Below, in pieces: positions 1 through 9,128 of a stretch of 33,426 nucleotides of DNA. Position numbers and translations under genes: made by a program. The notes beneath the pieces were generated by a model. The model was not told where the DNA came from and made no database searches. It saw only the letters and a program-made list of their open reading frames with translations. Origin of the DNA: Chara braunii (lineage: Eukaryota; Streptophyta; Charophyceae; Charales; Characeae); assembly GCA_003427395.1 (NCBI GenBank), contig BFEA01001002.1, positions 112,987-146,412 of the forward strand, read 5' to 3'. How positions within the stretch are numbered: position 1 is the stretch's first letter; every line of letters starts with the position of its first letter.

Positions 1-10
1 GTTTTGACCT

Positions 11-13
<3 letters not shown>

Positions 14-41
<28 letters not shown>
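14..41. repeat. Poly-T tract (28 nt)
   Basis: An uninterrupted T run starts at base 14. On the minus strand it reads as poly-A, so it could be the tail of a minus-strand retroposon whose body lies beyond the left edge or is very short. GC-rich sequence follows. No element body can be identified. Confidence 0.8.
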
Positions 42-84
42 GCGGGAATTGATCGCACCGCCCGCACCGCGGGCGCTTAGCTAG

Positions 85-113
85 TATATATATATATATT
101 TATATATATATAC
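85..113. repeat. (TA)n microsatellite
   Basis: An almost pure TA dinucleotide run with one TT interruption near base 100. It is a simple repeat with no coding content. Confidence 0.9.
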
Positions 114-289
114 ATTAACCAGGTGCTTACGAGTCTGGCTCCATATCCATTCTGGGCCACAAGTGGTCAACAACTCGCTGAATCTTTGTTGAAAGTAACA
201 CTGAAGTGAAAATAATCCAACGATCTTAAAATTTTCTGAAATCGGGTTTCAACGAATTTAAAGGTGTTGAAAATGTTGAATGGCCCCCT

Positions 290-592
290 ATGTCTGAATG
301 CATATTGACACTAAAGATTCTGAAAACTTTGAAGTGGTGAATATGCTGAAAATTTCGAACACCCCGCTCTGGATGTCTGAATGCATATTGATGCTGAAGA
401 TTTTTGAAAATTTTGAAGTGGTGAAGATGTTGAAAATTTTGAACCCGCCCCCTTCCCCCTCCCCCTGTTTTGTTTCCCTTTTCAACATCTTCACCACTTC
501 AGACTTTTGAGAATTTTCATAGACTGCATGCATATGAACACTGAAGATTCTAAAAACTTTCAAGTGGTGAAGATGCTGAGAATTTTGAACCT
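290..592. repeat. Cluster of degenerate about 70-bp repeats, one inverted
   Basis: Three direct copies of a unit built from TGCATAT, GAAGATT, GAAGTGGTGAAGATG and GAAAATTTTGAAC lie at about 291-360, 373-442 and 523-590. A shorter copy in reverse orientation lies at about 479-516. Pyrimidine-rich spacers (CCCCCTTCCCC type) separate them. The apparent ORFs here are by-products of the repeat and are not annotated as genes. Confidence 0.8.
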
Positions 593-599
593 TCCTCCC

Positions 600-936
600 C
601 ATCCCTTTGTTTTGTTTTTTCTAGAAAAAGGGGTGTTCAAAATTTCTACACCTATGTAAATGTTGAATGTTAGTCGACGCGTTAACCTTCTCTCCCCCAA
701 AGCATCAATCCAATTCGCATTCCATAGGCAACTTAGTCCAAATACATATGTATGGATTGCAGGATCATGAATACTAATCTCAAGACACGAGCTTAGCCAT
801 ACAGCACCTGTCGGAAGTCAAAGTACATCCACTCTTACGAGAGCCCGAACTGTGCGAAATGGTCACCCATCATACGACTCTCTGAGTCAAGTTGCCTTAT
901 TATATATCCTATGGTTTACGGGTGGATTAGACGGTT
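600..936. other. Unassigned sequence between repeats
   Basis: I see no ORF with recognisable content, no RNA gene and no mobile-element terminus here. It is anonymous sequence between the AT-rich repeat cluster and the tandem duplication. Confidence 0.5.
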
Positions 937-1290
937 CAATTGAATACAGCCCAAACCTACTCCGCTACTCTCCTCCCATGTCCTACAACTAAGACCTAAG
1001 TCCCGCCCATCATCTCCTTACAAGTAAGACCACCCCTGTGCACCACGAGAATCAAAGCCCTGCAGCAACTGCTAACATATACCTACCACTGTGTACTAGA
1101 AGGGACGAGAAACACAATTATCAATAGGCTTGAGTTTCAATTGAATACGGTCCAAGCCTACTTTGCTACTCTCCCGTCATCTCCTACAACTACTCCCCCG
1201 TCATCTCCCTACAGCTAAGATTACCCATGTGCAGCACGATAATCAAAGCCCCACAACATCTGCTAACATATACCTGCCACCGTGTACTAA
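937..1290. repeat. Diverged tandem duplication (about 200-bp unit)
   Basis: The block starting CAATTGAATAC at 937 recurs at 1138. Both copies share, in order, a CTACT..GCTACTCTCC segment, a TCCTACAACTA segment, AATCAAAGCCC and GCTAACATATACCT..CAC.GTGTACTA. The copies differ by many substitutions and small indels, so the duplication is old. There is no coding evidence. Confidence 0.75.
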
Positions 1291-1489
1291 ATCTACACAT
1301 TTCACACAAGTGCGCTACACACCCACACCATCAGAGTAACTTTTTCCGTCTCACCGAGATTGAGACATTTGTCAAACGGACAACTCATGTTGACAAAGTT
1401 TAGTGACAAGTCTCATTTTTAATGCGACTTCACTATAAATCGGAGTTAGTATAGATGAATCAACATATGCAGTCAAAGTTCAAAAATGG
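1291..1489. other. Unassigned sequence at truncation edge of element 1
   Basis: No gene or repeat is recognised. RT similarity of element 1 fades at about 1510, and no copy of its LTR terminus (TGTTATGAA) is found between 1 and 1490. The element is therefore truncated rather than ended by a 3' LTR. Confidence 0.5.
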
Positions 1490-1512
1490 ACTTTGAAAAC
1501 CTCCCAAGGGTC

Positions 1513-1881
1513 TTGTCACTTTCTCCCGATCTTGATGAGACCTCTGTAATCCACACACATTTTGAATTCGCCATTCCTTTTGGGAACAAAGAGAACAGAT
1601 GCACCGAATTCAGTGTTGGGTCTAATCCAACCCTTGCTGGTCAGGGTCTCAAGCTACTTTCTGAGCTCATCAAGCTCAGCAAGGGACATCCTGTAGATCC
1701 GACCCTTTGGAGGGGTCGATCCAGGCAATAGTTGGATGTGATGTTTGGTAGGCCTATGGGGTAAACCCACAGGTTCCTGCATCAAATCTGCATAGCTTTC
1801 CACAACCTGCTGAACCTCTGCGGGACAGGAAGCAGGAGCTGCATCTGTCTGTTTGACCAAGGTAAAAAAACAGACGCTCAT
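1513..1881 (-). pseudogene. Element 1 pol: N-terminal reverse transcriptase fragment
   Basis: This would encode the beginning of the RT that copies retrotransposon RNA to cDNA. Visible are the HxIxLLPGS stretch preceding Ty3/gypsy RT, GRIYRMS.AELDELRK, then after an in-frame TAG at 1651-1653 a segment [19 protein letters not shown] and MCVDYRGL, matching the first conserved RT blocks. Similarity ends about ten residues later at another stop. The catalytic palm motifs (first Asp, YxDD) are absent, so no activity is possible. It continues the protease region upstream and defines the truncation point of the element. Confidence 0.85.
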
Positions 1882-2017
1882 GGTGGTACTGGCGTGAGAG
1901 AGTATGAAACTCTCTTGCTTTCAAACAGTAGCAACTGGTTTTGGGATGGTGTTCAGCAGCCACCATGCATTGCTGATACACCCTTTGCTGCTTGGGCAGC
2001 TCAACCTTAGGAGTCTG

Positions 2018-2416
2018 TCAGTCGATCCTAGGGTTGGTTGCCTGCAGCCACTGCATGGAAAAGACGAGATCAGAGGGTAGATCAGGGAATATGTAGAAGT
2101 TCAGACTATGTCTAACTTCTCCCCGAGTGTTGAAGGTCACAAGAATCCCACTGACCTTTTGCCTGATTGTGATTGTGGAGGAATCTCCAATAGGAACCTC
2201 TGAAGGTTTTTCCAACTTCACTACCTTTAGGTTCATATGCAATTTTTGCACTGCCCTGGGAGACATGAAGTTCCTAGTAGCCCCACAGTCTAATAGACCC
2301 TTGATCCTGGTCTGGTTGATCAGGGGCTGACGCAGGATGAGTTCAGATTTGGCTTTCCTTTTTTCCTTCAGTTGAAGGAAGAGGGAAGAAAACATCTGAG
2401 CCTCATGCTCCTCCAA
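2018..2416 (-). pseudogene. Element 1 pol: retroviral-type aspartic protease domain
   Basis: The 132-residue ORF contains GLLDCGATRNFMS, matching the active-site block of Ty3/gypsy proteases (usually D-T/S-G-A/S-T) with Cys at the second position, a flap-like region, and a C-terminal FPDLPSDLVFSMQWL stretch equivalent to the conserved D-x-I-L-G-M-x-W-L block. The enzyme would cleave the Gag-Pol polyprotein. An acidic linker at about 2417-2568 joins it to gag but is out of frame with the zinc-knuckle ORF. The Cys in place of Thr/Ser is unusual; its effect on activity is uncertain. Confidence 0.8.
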
Positions 2417-2568
2417 TTTCTCATCGGGGTCAGGATCCTCATTTACAAAGGATGTTGTCCCTACAACTCCTAATTGTGGTGGCCTATCTACTAAAGCAGC
2501 TGCAAGTTCACCTTCGTCTGAAGATGCAATTGCAGAACTGGTGGGAGCTGCTACCTCCAGAGACTGCT

Positions 2569-3051
2569 TTAGTTTTTTGGCCTCTGTGAACCGGGGCCTG
2601 GCATGTAAGGGCAGTTCTTCATAAAATGGTCGCCCTCACATCTCAGGCAGACCCCCTTATCCTTCCTCCTTCTCCAAACCCCTTCCTGGATCCTGAGGTC
2701 ATGCCAGGGCAGGGTTGAAGGATTAAGTGGGTCAACTGGCATTTGGACGTCTCTTGGCAGGCTAGGTCTCTGGGAAGGGGTAGAAGGATGACGCCTCTTA
2801 TCCTTCCCCTTCTTGCTACTGGTTGATGCACTGGTAGCAGGGAACTTACCCTTGAGCACACCCAACAGTGCATCAACCGAGGGTCGCCGCAGCGTCTGCA
2901 GCAGGAGGTGAGGCAGTCCCGGCATGTGGGCTAGAGTGTTGGGAATCTGCATCACTTTCTGATCCAGATCCCACATGAACAAAAACAGCCTTTCTCTTTC
3001 TGCTGCCCTTGGGAAAGACCCTCCTTCTATCTGAAGAAGGGGCTTGGACAT
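2569..3051 (-). pseudogene. Element 1 gag: C-terminal part with zinc knuckle
   Basis: This ORF encodes the end of the Gag nucleocapsid region. A basic, Ser/Pro-rich stretch (SSKKGKDKRRHPST) precedes a knuckle, CLRCEGDHFMKNC. The spacing is CX2CX3HX4C, one residue short of the standard CX2CX4HX4C of RNA-binding Gag knuckles. The reading frame stops at about 2569, and the acidic protease linker resumes in another frame. The fragment at 2873-3073 in a neighbouring frame probably covers the preceding junction, which indicates another frameshift. Confidence 0.75.
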
Positions 3052-3232
3052 GGAGCTTGCCCTCCATATCCAAGGCTGCTCGGCCAGAGGACTTCCAGTA
3101 CTTAAATCATGAACTATAAAGCGTAGCAGCGAACTTCTCAGGCGCTGCCCTGCAAAAATTGGTCAGCAGATCATCATCTGCCATGACCAATCCTCGGGTG
3201 GAGGTGAGCTGCTCAAACTCAACAAACAGACT

Positions 3233-3484
3233 CTAGATTGACCCTGAATAATGTTGCTGACCCAGGCGAGCAATCCAGTCAGCAGCCTTGCGAGCCCACT
3301 CCTTCTCTGCAAATCTTTCCTCCATGGCCTGCAGAAGTCCGGCCACACCCAGCTCGAAAGCCCAGTCTTCCAATAACTTGTTCTGGCTGTTGGATGAGGA
3401 CGTGGCCCATTTCAGATCCGGCCCATCCAGCAATCCCAGAATAGTAGAGACCTTTGTCTCCTCAGCCCAGTTGAAGCCTCTCAA
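3233..3484 (-). pseudogene. Element 1 gag: capsid-like core fragment
   Basis: An 83-residue ORF with the pattern of plant retrotransposon Gag cores: KVSTILGLLDGPDLKWA followed by LLQAMEERFAEKEWARKAADWI. It lies between the coiled-coil N terminus and the zinc-knuckle part, in the order expected for one Gag protein. Downstream the frame is lost at about 3233, and similar sequence continues in another frame (VEFEQLTSTRG type, about 3163-3240). The region 3485-3886 has no long sense ORF but holds Ser/Pro-rich linker-like coding sequence, out of frame. Confidence 0.65.
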
Positions 3485-3886
3485 GTAGGCTCTTGCGCCA
3501 ACAGCCTAGTCCCCAACATCCACTTTGGGATCATCCCCCCTGAACTTGTTGGGCGCTGGGATCTCAGGAAAGATCCGCTGGTCACCGTCAGAGTCGTCAG
3601 GGGTCTTGGAGACAGTGGGCTTCGGAGATGGATGTGGTGATGGAGAAGGGGTAGATTGAGAAAGAGAAGTGTGAGGAGAAACAGGTCTGGATGGAGGGGG
3701 AGTAGTCAGGCCAGCTTATGGGAGCTGAGCAAGGATCTGCTCCATCTTAGAGAGGATTTGAGCCTGTTGAGCTTCCACTTTCTTGAGGTGGTCTTCCATC
3801 CGCCCCATTCTGTCATCCCGGTTAGTGAAATAAGTGGTGGTTGCTTTGTGGTCCTGACGGATCCACTCAACAGTGCACTTATTCAC

Positions 3887-4177
3887 TTATGAGGCACGTC
3901 CATCAACCTCATATCTGGCCATCTGCTCCAAGAGATACGTTCTCCTGGATGCATCCACTGCAGCTTTCTCTTCTTCCTGTTCCTTTTTCTCCAAGGCTGC
4001 AATCAGCTCTTGCTGCTGACACGGTCTTTCTTTCTCCTCCTTCATTCTCTGCTGAATCTCAGCTAGGGTTGCGGAAGGGCTAGAAGGATGAGAAGAATCA
4101 CCCTCTTCCTTCCTTGGCGCTGCAACCTTGGGCTGAGGTTGAGCAACCTTGTGAGCCATTTCTCGAGTCAGTTCCAC
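3887..4177 (-). pseudogene. Element 1 gag: N-terminal coiled-coil region
   Basis: A 96-residue ORF. The likely natural start is the internal Met giving MAHKVAQPQPKVAAPRKEE, because a clean leader precedes it. Residues about 35-90 are Glu/Lys/Gln-rich with heptad-like spacing (EIQQRMKEEKERPCQQQELIAALEKKEQEEE in two adjoining stretches), which predicts a coiled coil, as in the N termini of many plant Gag proteins. It ends at a stop at about 3887 where a longer Gag would continue. Confidence 0.65.
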
Positions 4178-5672
4178 AATTGGAGAAACATAGCAAAGGA
4201 GTCGGTAGCGATTATCTGTTTCCCTGCAGTACTACAAAAATCGGTACCACCTCTGTCACAATATTAGTGTGGGTGAATGGGCAACAAGCGGTAGGGGTTA
4301 GAAGCCTTCTGTGGAGGCCAGACGTCAGTTAGACACAGTCCAGCAAAATCAATCACTCGATTTCCTTTTCACTGACCCTGGACCATTCTGGAGTTAGTAC
4401 TGTCAATTCCATTCATTCCAGAGAGGTCATTAGAATTCTAGTGCCCACAATAGTACAACGGCAGTTAGTATGAGAGATAGGATAGCAAAATACAGATCAT
4501 TACTGATCAATAAGATTTCGCGAATTACTGAATTGCCTCACTCTAAACTCAGACTCGATTTCTAACGCTGATGACTCGCTCAGCCATACCCGAGGGTTTG
4601 GCAATTTACAGTTTTCACTGTACAGACCCAAATACTTGAAATCCAGACTGACGATTTCACACAGATGTGATAACAGGATTGTGCTTCACAGACAACATAC
4701 AAAATGAAATTATGACAGACAGATTTGTAATTATGACTGACCCTAGCTAGTACAGGCTATGGAGAGGCTCAACGCAGAATTCACTACTTTTCTAGTACAG
4801 AATTCACAATTTGAACACAGTGTCAAGCGCAATACTGTCAAGCAGTCCTAGACAAAATTTGAGGTGAAAAGAGTGAACTCACAATAAGTTATGAGAAACT
4901 GAGATTAGGGAAGAAGATGGCTATGGTTGCCATGCAGTCTGACAATCTATTTTTAGACCTACACTGACAGATAGTCTATCAACCCTAACTTTGACAATTC
5001 ATACTAATTCGCCACACGGAGTTCTGCACGGAACATACTCACTTCAGAGGAATACTGTAGAAGAAGGTGTAGACATGGCTATGGTAGACTGTCTGCACCA
5101 CTTTTCGCCACTTTCTTGCAGACACTGTTCCTCTGAACCCCACCCGCAGAATCTCCTGAAGCTTGTTGATCCTTGAGAGGGGACTGAGATGCTCACCCCA
5201 GGGTGTCAGATTCCCTGAACTTCGCCAGGTGGCACTCGGTCAATAAGACAGAAGTAGAGCACCACTAACACCCTGATTCGCTGCCACAGATAGGGGGCCA
5301 AAGTAGCCCAATTTAGTGTTTGATTGGCACTGTAGGCCAATCAATCCCAGCGCAATCCGCTGATGTTCTCACCACTCAGTACTTCACCACCCTCTGACGA
5401 ATTTCACCACTCTGAGCAAAATCACGATTCAGCAACCCCTTCAGGGTCTGGCGAAATCCACTGTACTTGCCTTTCCTGAATCAGGCGCTCTACTGAATAG
5501 CAACGCCATATCAGCCTGATACTGAGCCGCTGTAATAACCACTTGGAAATCTTCTTCTCGCCCGATTCAACACTGAAGAAGATGGATCACCATGAAGCTT
5601 TTCTCCACAATCTCTTCGAAGAAGAAGATGCCCCAATTGCGCTCAACACCTAGTTAGTCCGTTCCAATCCAA
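4178..5672 (-). other. Element 1 untranslated leader (about 1.5 kb)
   Basis: The stretch lies between the PBS and the first gag ORF on the minus strand. No ORF with recognisable content is seen on either strand. The length is long for an LTR-element leader. It may contain packaging or translation signals, or a small undetected insertion. No repeat within it was identified. Confidence 0.55.
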
Positions 5673-5684
5673 GCTATGATACCA
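5673..5684 (-). promoter_or_regulatory. Element 1 primer-binding site
   Basis: The minus strand reads TGGTATCATAGC, differing by one base from TGGTATCAGAGC, the complement of the plant initiator Met-tRNA 3' end. This is where minus-strand cDNA synthesis would be primed. A 2-bp spacer separates it from the LTR terminus beginning TGTTATGAA on the plus strand. Confidence 0.8.
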
Positions 5685-5686
5685 AC

Positions 5687-6859
5687 TGTTATGAATTTGG
5701 TTGTTTGTCGATTTCAATCAACACTCACACACAAGCGATCTCATACATGCCCATACATGCATAAGAAGAAGGGTAAGGAGACAGAGTCACACACTGCACA
5801 GACAAAGTAACCAGCGAAAAGCAAATATGCACAGAGTGTGGAGACAACTCTCTGACGATGCTCCCAACAACCAATCATAAGAAGACACCACGAGGATCAC
5901 AACAGAACGTAACCAAGTTTGAGCCAAAATCAACCCCGAACGTTACAGAGTTCTCTGCCAATGTTTCCCCACCACTGAAACCTACACCACACCCCAACTC
6001 CTACACTCTATTAGTAGTGCCCACTGAAACGGCCTCTCAATGGCCAGTGTCAACCAGAATGATGAAGAAGGAGGCCAGCGCCAAGTTCCTGATGAAGATG
6101 AAGAGTCTCTGACGTCAAAAGCTGCAGCTATGGCTGCAGCGCCACTGTCTCTGCCACACAGCAACCTCAGAAAGAGTAGCAGCAGCAGCGGTCCACCCAC
6201 AAACAGTTGTGTAGGGCCTCCTGATAGCCAAGACGATTGCAAGCACCCTCAAGGGTGAGCGCGAGGAGGGCGACCCAGCTATGGCGGGCCCCAGAGGTCT
6301 GGCTATGGCTGTCCTCTGACGAGGGACTCAGGATGCTGCCTGCAGTCAATCGTCACCTTCCTTCCTTTCCTTGGCTCCGCCTACGCATCCTGGCAAAACA
6401 AAAGCCACCACTTCGAAAAGCCCCACCTAGACCGAGTCAGTCCTATTAATAGCTCTAGCCTAGACCTAGACTCGGACTGGACCGACCGGTACCATTTCAA
6501 TTTCTGCCTCTAGGGCCTCTCCCTAACCGGCTATAGGCTATAGGACCCGTCTATCAGTGTAGGCCTGTAGGCCTGTCTGTCCTGGTGGTAGCCCGGGTCT
6601 GCTATTCGCAGTTAGGGTGACTGTAGGAAATCCGGATTAGTGCCGGCCTGAAATTCTGCAACTTTGCAGATATGTCCCTCACGAGTTTCCCCTCTGGCGG
6701 ATACCATGGTTAGCCCTTAGTGAAAACAAAATTACGAATCTATCCCTAAACTGTACTGTACAGCCTCGCAGACAAACGCAGCAGTCAAATCAGCAAGTCA
6801 TTGCATTTTGCTGAGTCCCCCTGGAGCTGCATATGTCGTTGGAGCTGGGCTTCGTAACA
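5687..6859 (-). repeat. Candidate 5' LTR of element 1
   Basis: The inner edge is fixed by the PBS and begins TGTTATGAA on the plus strand. The first near-complementary terminus found is TTCGTAACA at 6851-6859, giving a 1173-bp LTR with 8 of 9 matched terminal bases and TG..CA ends. The second LTR is missing from the window, so the outer edge cannot be confirmed by comparison. Small ORFs inside (5858-6112, 6040-6258) have no recognisable content. Confidence 0.4.
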
Positions 6860-6924
6860 AGCAATTAAACCACCACTACCTTTCCCAGGCAACTTGAAGA
6901 AACGAAAAAGGGTTAACTTCTGTA

Positions 6925-7089
6925 GAGTCACAAAAACGAGTTATAATTGCACTATGGGGCAAGATACAGTTTGCAATTGCACTTTGGGCACCCTACCTGG
7001 CCAGAAAGCTGGGTTGTATACATTGCCCGAACCGCAGTTTGAAACTGTATATTGGCCCACAATGCAATTATAACTCGTTTTTGTGACTC
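6925..7089. mobile_element. MITE-like element with 27-bp perfect TIRs
   Basis: The arm at 6925-6951 begins GAGTCACAAAAACGAG and is perfectly complementary to the arm at 7063-7089. Inside the arms, weaker complementarity continues (ATACAGTTTG at left, its reverse complement about 7039-7049), so the whole 165 bp could fold on itself. No ORF is present. Size, perfect terminal repeats and lack of coding fit a non-autonomous DNA transposon or foldback element. No clear target-site duplication is seen at its edges, which leaves the superfamily open. Confidence 0.7.
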
Positions 7090-7113
7090 CCGCGTAGTTT
7101 CCCCAACAAAAAA

Positions 7114-7170
7114 TTAACATTCTGGGTTCTTCCAAGGCTCAGGGCTAACGGAGCCCGATGGCTGCAGTGT
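7114..7170 (-). CDS. Candidate 3' exon of the cyclic-nucleotide-binding gene
   Basis: A long pyrimidine tract ending TTTTGGCAG precedes this segment on the minus strand, a strong acceptor. In the phase dictated by the upstream exon (phase 0) it reads TLQPSGSVSPEPWKNPEC and then stops with TAA. The peptide has no recognisable domain and the stop cuts off the second half of the cNMP fold, so this is either an alternative or truncated 3' end or a false exon. The MITE begins 25 bp further on. Confidence 0.3.
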   Translation of the reverse strand, partial: TLQPSGSVSPEPWKNPEC

Positions 7171-7355
7171 CTGCCAAAAGAAAAAGAAAAGAGTGTCACA
7201 CTGGTCCTTTCGCGAAGCTTGGCGCGCAGGGGGAATCTGCCTCAGCAAAAACAGGGTCGGAGGTAGTCGCGGCTTAAGAAAAGTTTGCCAAGACATGTTA
7301 TGTATTGGTCTCAAGAATTTTTCATGCTGGGAAGATGACAGAGACGTATACTCAC

Positions 7356-7414
7356 AAGCACACTTCCAGACAGGATGATGTAGAAGAGCCGGCCAATTTC
7401 GCCCTGGCGAAAAA
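7356..7414 (-). CDS. Exon encoding part of a cyclic-nucleotide-binding (cNMP) domain
   Basis: A 59-nt exon reading FRQGEIGRLFYIILSGSVL after its first split codon. This matches the central beta-hairpin of the cNMP-binding domain (consensus of the type L-F-x-x-G-D/E-x-G-x-x-F/L-Y-I-I-L-S-G-x-V), the segment before the phosphate-binding cassette. Family members bind cAMP or cGMP in kinases, channels, exchange factors and flagellar proteins. The acceptor is GCAACAG and the donor is GTGAGTAT. The phosphate-binding cassette itself is not found in the window, so the gene type cannot be named. Confidence 0.6.
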
Positions 7415-7707
7415 CTGTTGCACCAAAATAGGAGTTATAGTTAGAAACTCGCAAAGATATGCATAAATAGTAAGAGCAGGCACGCAACCATACGATATCT
7501 TCCTCGTGGCTGAATGGTGCACACATGTGACTGTTGAGAAACAGATACATCAAGAGTTCAAATCCAGTTGGACACTAACATCTTAGGAGCTATCCCCCTT
7601 TTCAAAAAGGTTATGCAACCAATAGTGTGAAGTTCGTTAGGATCATGTTCAAAACAACAAATAGTGAAATCCCTGCGGCCCTTCCCTGCAGGGTAATAAC
7701 TACTCAC

Positions 7708-7794
7708 GGCTCCGGGCGTCCAGTACCCGAGTAGAGCCGGGTTCTTGTCTGCTCCTTTTGTTGATGTTTTGCTTGCTGATGATAAGCAACTGGA
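7708..7794 (-). CDS. Candidate preceding exon of the cNMP-domain gene
   Basis: An 87-nt segment with a pyrimidine-rich acceptor ending GACGGCAG and a GTGAGTAG donor. In the frame leaving one base (C) at the donor, it ends RVLDARS. Joined to the next exon this creates a Leu codon just before FRQGE, exactly where the cNMP consensus has a hydrophobic residue before F-R-x-G. That phase agreement is the main support. The rest of the exon (Lys/Arg/Ser-rich) is not diagnostic. Further exons were sought up to 8850 and not found in an open frame. Confidence 0.4.
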
Positions 7795-8849
7795 CTGCCG
7801 TCCCAGAGTGTGTTTTTGGGTAAACATAAAAAAAAGAGAGAGAGAAAAAACAGATAATATCTTCAAAATTGCTGTCCACATGGCATGAATCTTACCCAAG
7901 ACAAATCGTGTCTGCTACCTCTCAAGCTTGCACTGCATTCTCGATCTTACCCCCTAAAAAGACAGAAAATATTGTAGCCTTGCACTGTATTTAGCAATGG
8001 ACCCATTTCCCATGAGAGCTAATTGCTTCCTTCCATGTCCACTACACCTTCCTTTCTCCACAGAGGACTGCAGTCACCACTCATTTGGCCTCGTCGTACA
8101 AAGACTAAATAGGTGCACTATAATCAGTTATGGTTCCTTTTACCGTATGGCTATCAGTTAGAGTTATATTTTATTATCGACTTGTAGTGGTATTTCACGT
8201 GCGCCGTAAAGCTCCCACTTATTCCACACCTCTCAAGTCATTTCACAGACTCAAACTAGAGTCAAGCTCAACAGGGTATCTGTAGTTACATTGTAGTACA
8301 CGGCCGTCAGTTAAGGTTCAGCTCCACACATGCACTGCTTCTGTGCAGTGACCCACACCGGGAATGATGGCATTTCACACTGGGACTTTCTTGCAAGTAC
8401 CTAACTGCAATAGCCACCAGATTCGGTCAAATGAGGCACCAGTGAGCATCATCCTCCATTCACTTGCAACTGGTGTTCTTATACCAGGCCACTACAGCTC
8501 TGAAGGGCTGTATTCATCACGGTATTTCGGATCAAGCAATGCGCTAAATGAAAATGCCCAGTAAAAATTGGGAGGATGTGCATCATTTCAGGAGAGAAGA
8601 GATCATATCATTGCTTCTTTCTGTGTCCACAGATACTGTCACGATTTGAACTAATGCTGCATTAATGGTAACAGTTGCCTGTGTGCACCATTCAGGCCCA
8701 TGGGCTCATTTCTTTCTTCATTGTTTCTCTTTGTACATTCCCTTTCAACATGACCGAGTGCAGATAGTGATATGCCACATCAACAGCCCAAAGGTCACTC
8801 AAAAATGATTGACTGCCAAAAAACAGAAAAGTGAAAGAGAGAAGGCAGT
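7795..8849. other. Non-coding sequence, probably intronic or intergenic
   Basis: No ORF with recognisable content and no transposon terminus is seen. If the minus-strand cNMP exons are real, part of this is likely intron. A splice-like segment at about 7910-7970 (acceptor TGTCTTTTTAG, donor TTGGGTAAG) has stops in all three frames and was not called as an exon. Confidence 0.4.
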
Positions 8850-9079
8850 TTCCTTCGTTTTTGCTATTTTGTCATTTTGTTAATCCAGTCTAGTCTTTGT
8901 TCAGGAATAGCATGAAGCTTCTTAGGAGAAAGGGACACCGGACCCAGTTTCCAGTAAGAGCCAAATCTGGGTAATGGCCCCAGTCTTCCGGGTTGAGATG
9001 TGGAGAGATTCCCCGCCTCCTTTTGCTCCATATATAATAAAGCATGCTATTTCAACAAAAAAAAAAAAAAAAAAAAAAA
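8850..9079 (+). mobile_element. LINE-A: 5'-truncated LINE 3' tail with poly-A
   Basis: About 200 bp from TGTTAATCCAG (8879) to GCATGCTATTT align closely with the 3' end of LINE-B (22459-22639), including TTCAGGAATAGCATG, CTTCCGGGTTGAGATGTGGAG and CCTCCTTTTGCTC. It ends in a poly-A run at 9057-9079. An AATAAA polyadenylation-type hexamer precedes the tail, where LINE-B has AATGAA. Only the 3' UTR end is present, as expected of abortive target-primed reverse transcription. Confidence 0.85.
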
Positions 9080-9082
9080 CCC

Positions 9083-9094
9083 TGAAAGCACACT
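9083..9094. repeat. Target-site duplication of LINE-B, 5' copy
   Basis: TGAAAGCACACT lies immediately after the LINE-A poly-A and recurs at 22665-22676 just after the LINE-B poly-A. Similarity extends to TCA after a 3-nt gap. This is the duplication expected on both sides of a LINE insertion. Confidence 0.8.
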
Positions 9095-9128
9095 CCTTCA
9101 GAATTACACTTGTAGTATAGCCTCATCT

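Larger units (their letters stand above)
1490..5686 (-). mobile_element. Ty3/gypsy LTR retrotransposon, element 1, 3'-truncated
   Basis: Read on the minus strand the order is PBS, a 1.5-kb leader, gag with coiled coil and zinc knuckle, aspartic protease, then the start of reverse transcriptase, where it stops. This is the Ty3/gypsy gene order. RNase H, integrase and the 3' LTR are absent. The coding region is broken by several stops and frameshifts, so the copy is dead. The 5' LTR should lie above 5686; a candidate is listed separately. Left boundary is approximate. Confidence 0.85.

Noticed and set aside
4991-6450. Short plus-strand ORFs as host exons
   Set aside because: They lie in the leader and candidate LTR of element 1, and no domain or coherent splice phase was found.
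7910-7970. Additional cNMP-gene exon with good splice sites on the minus strand
   Set aside because: All three frames contain stops between the acceptor and the donor.
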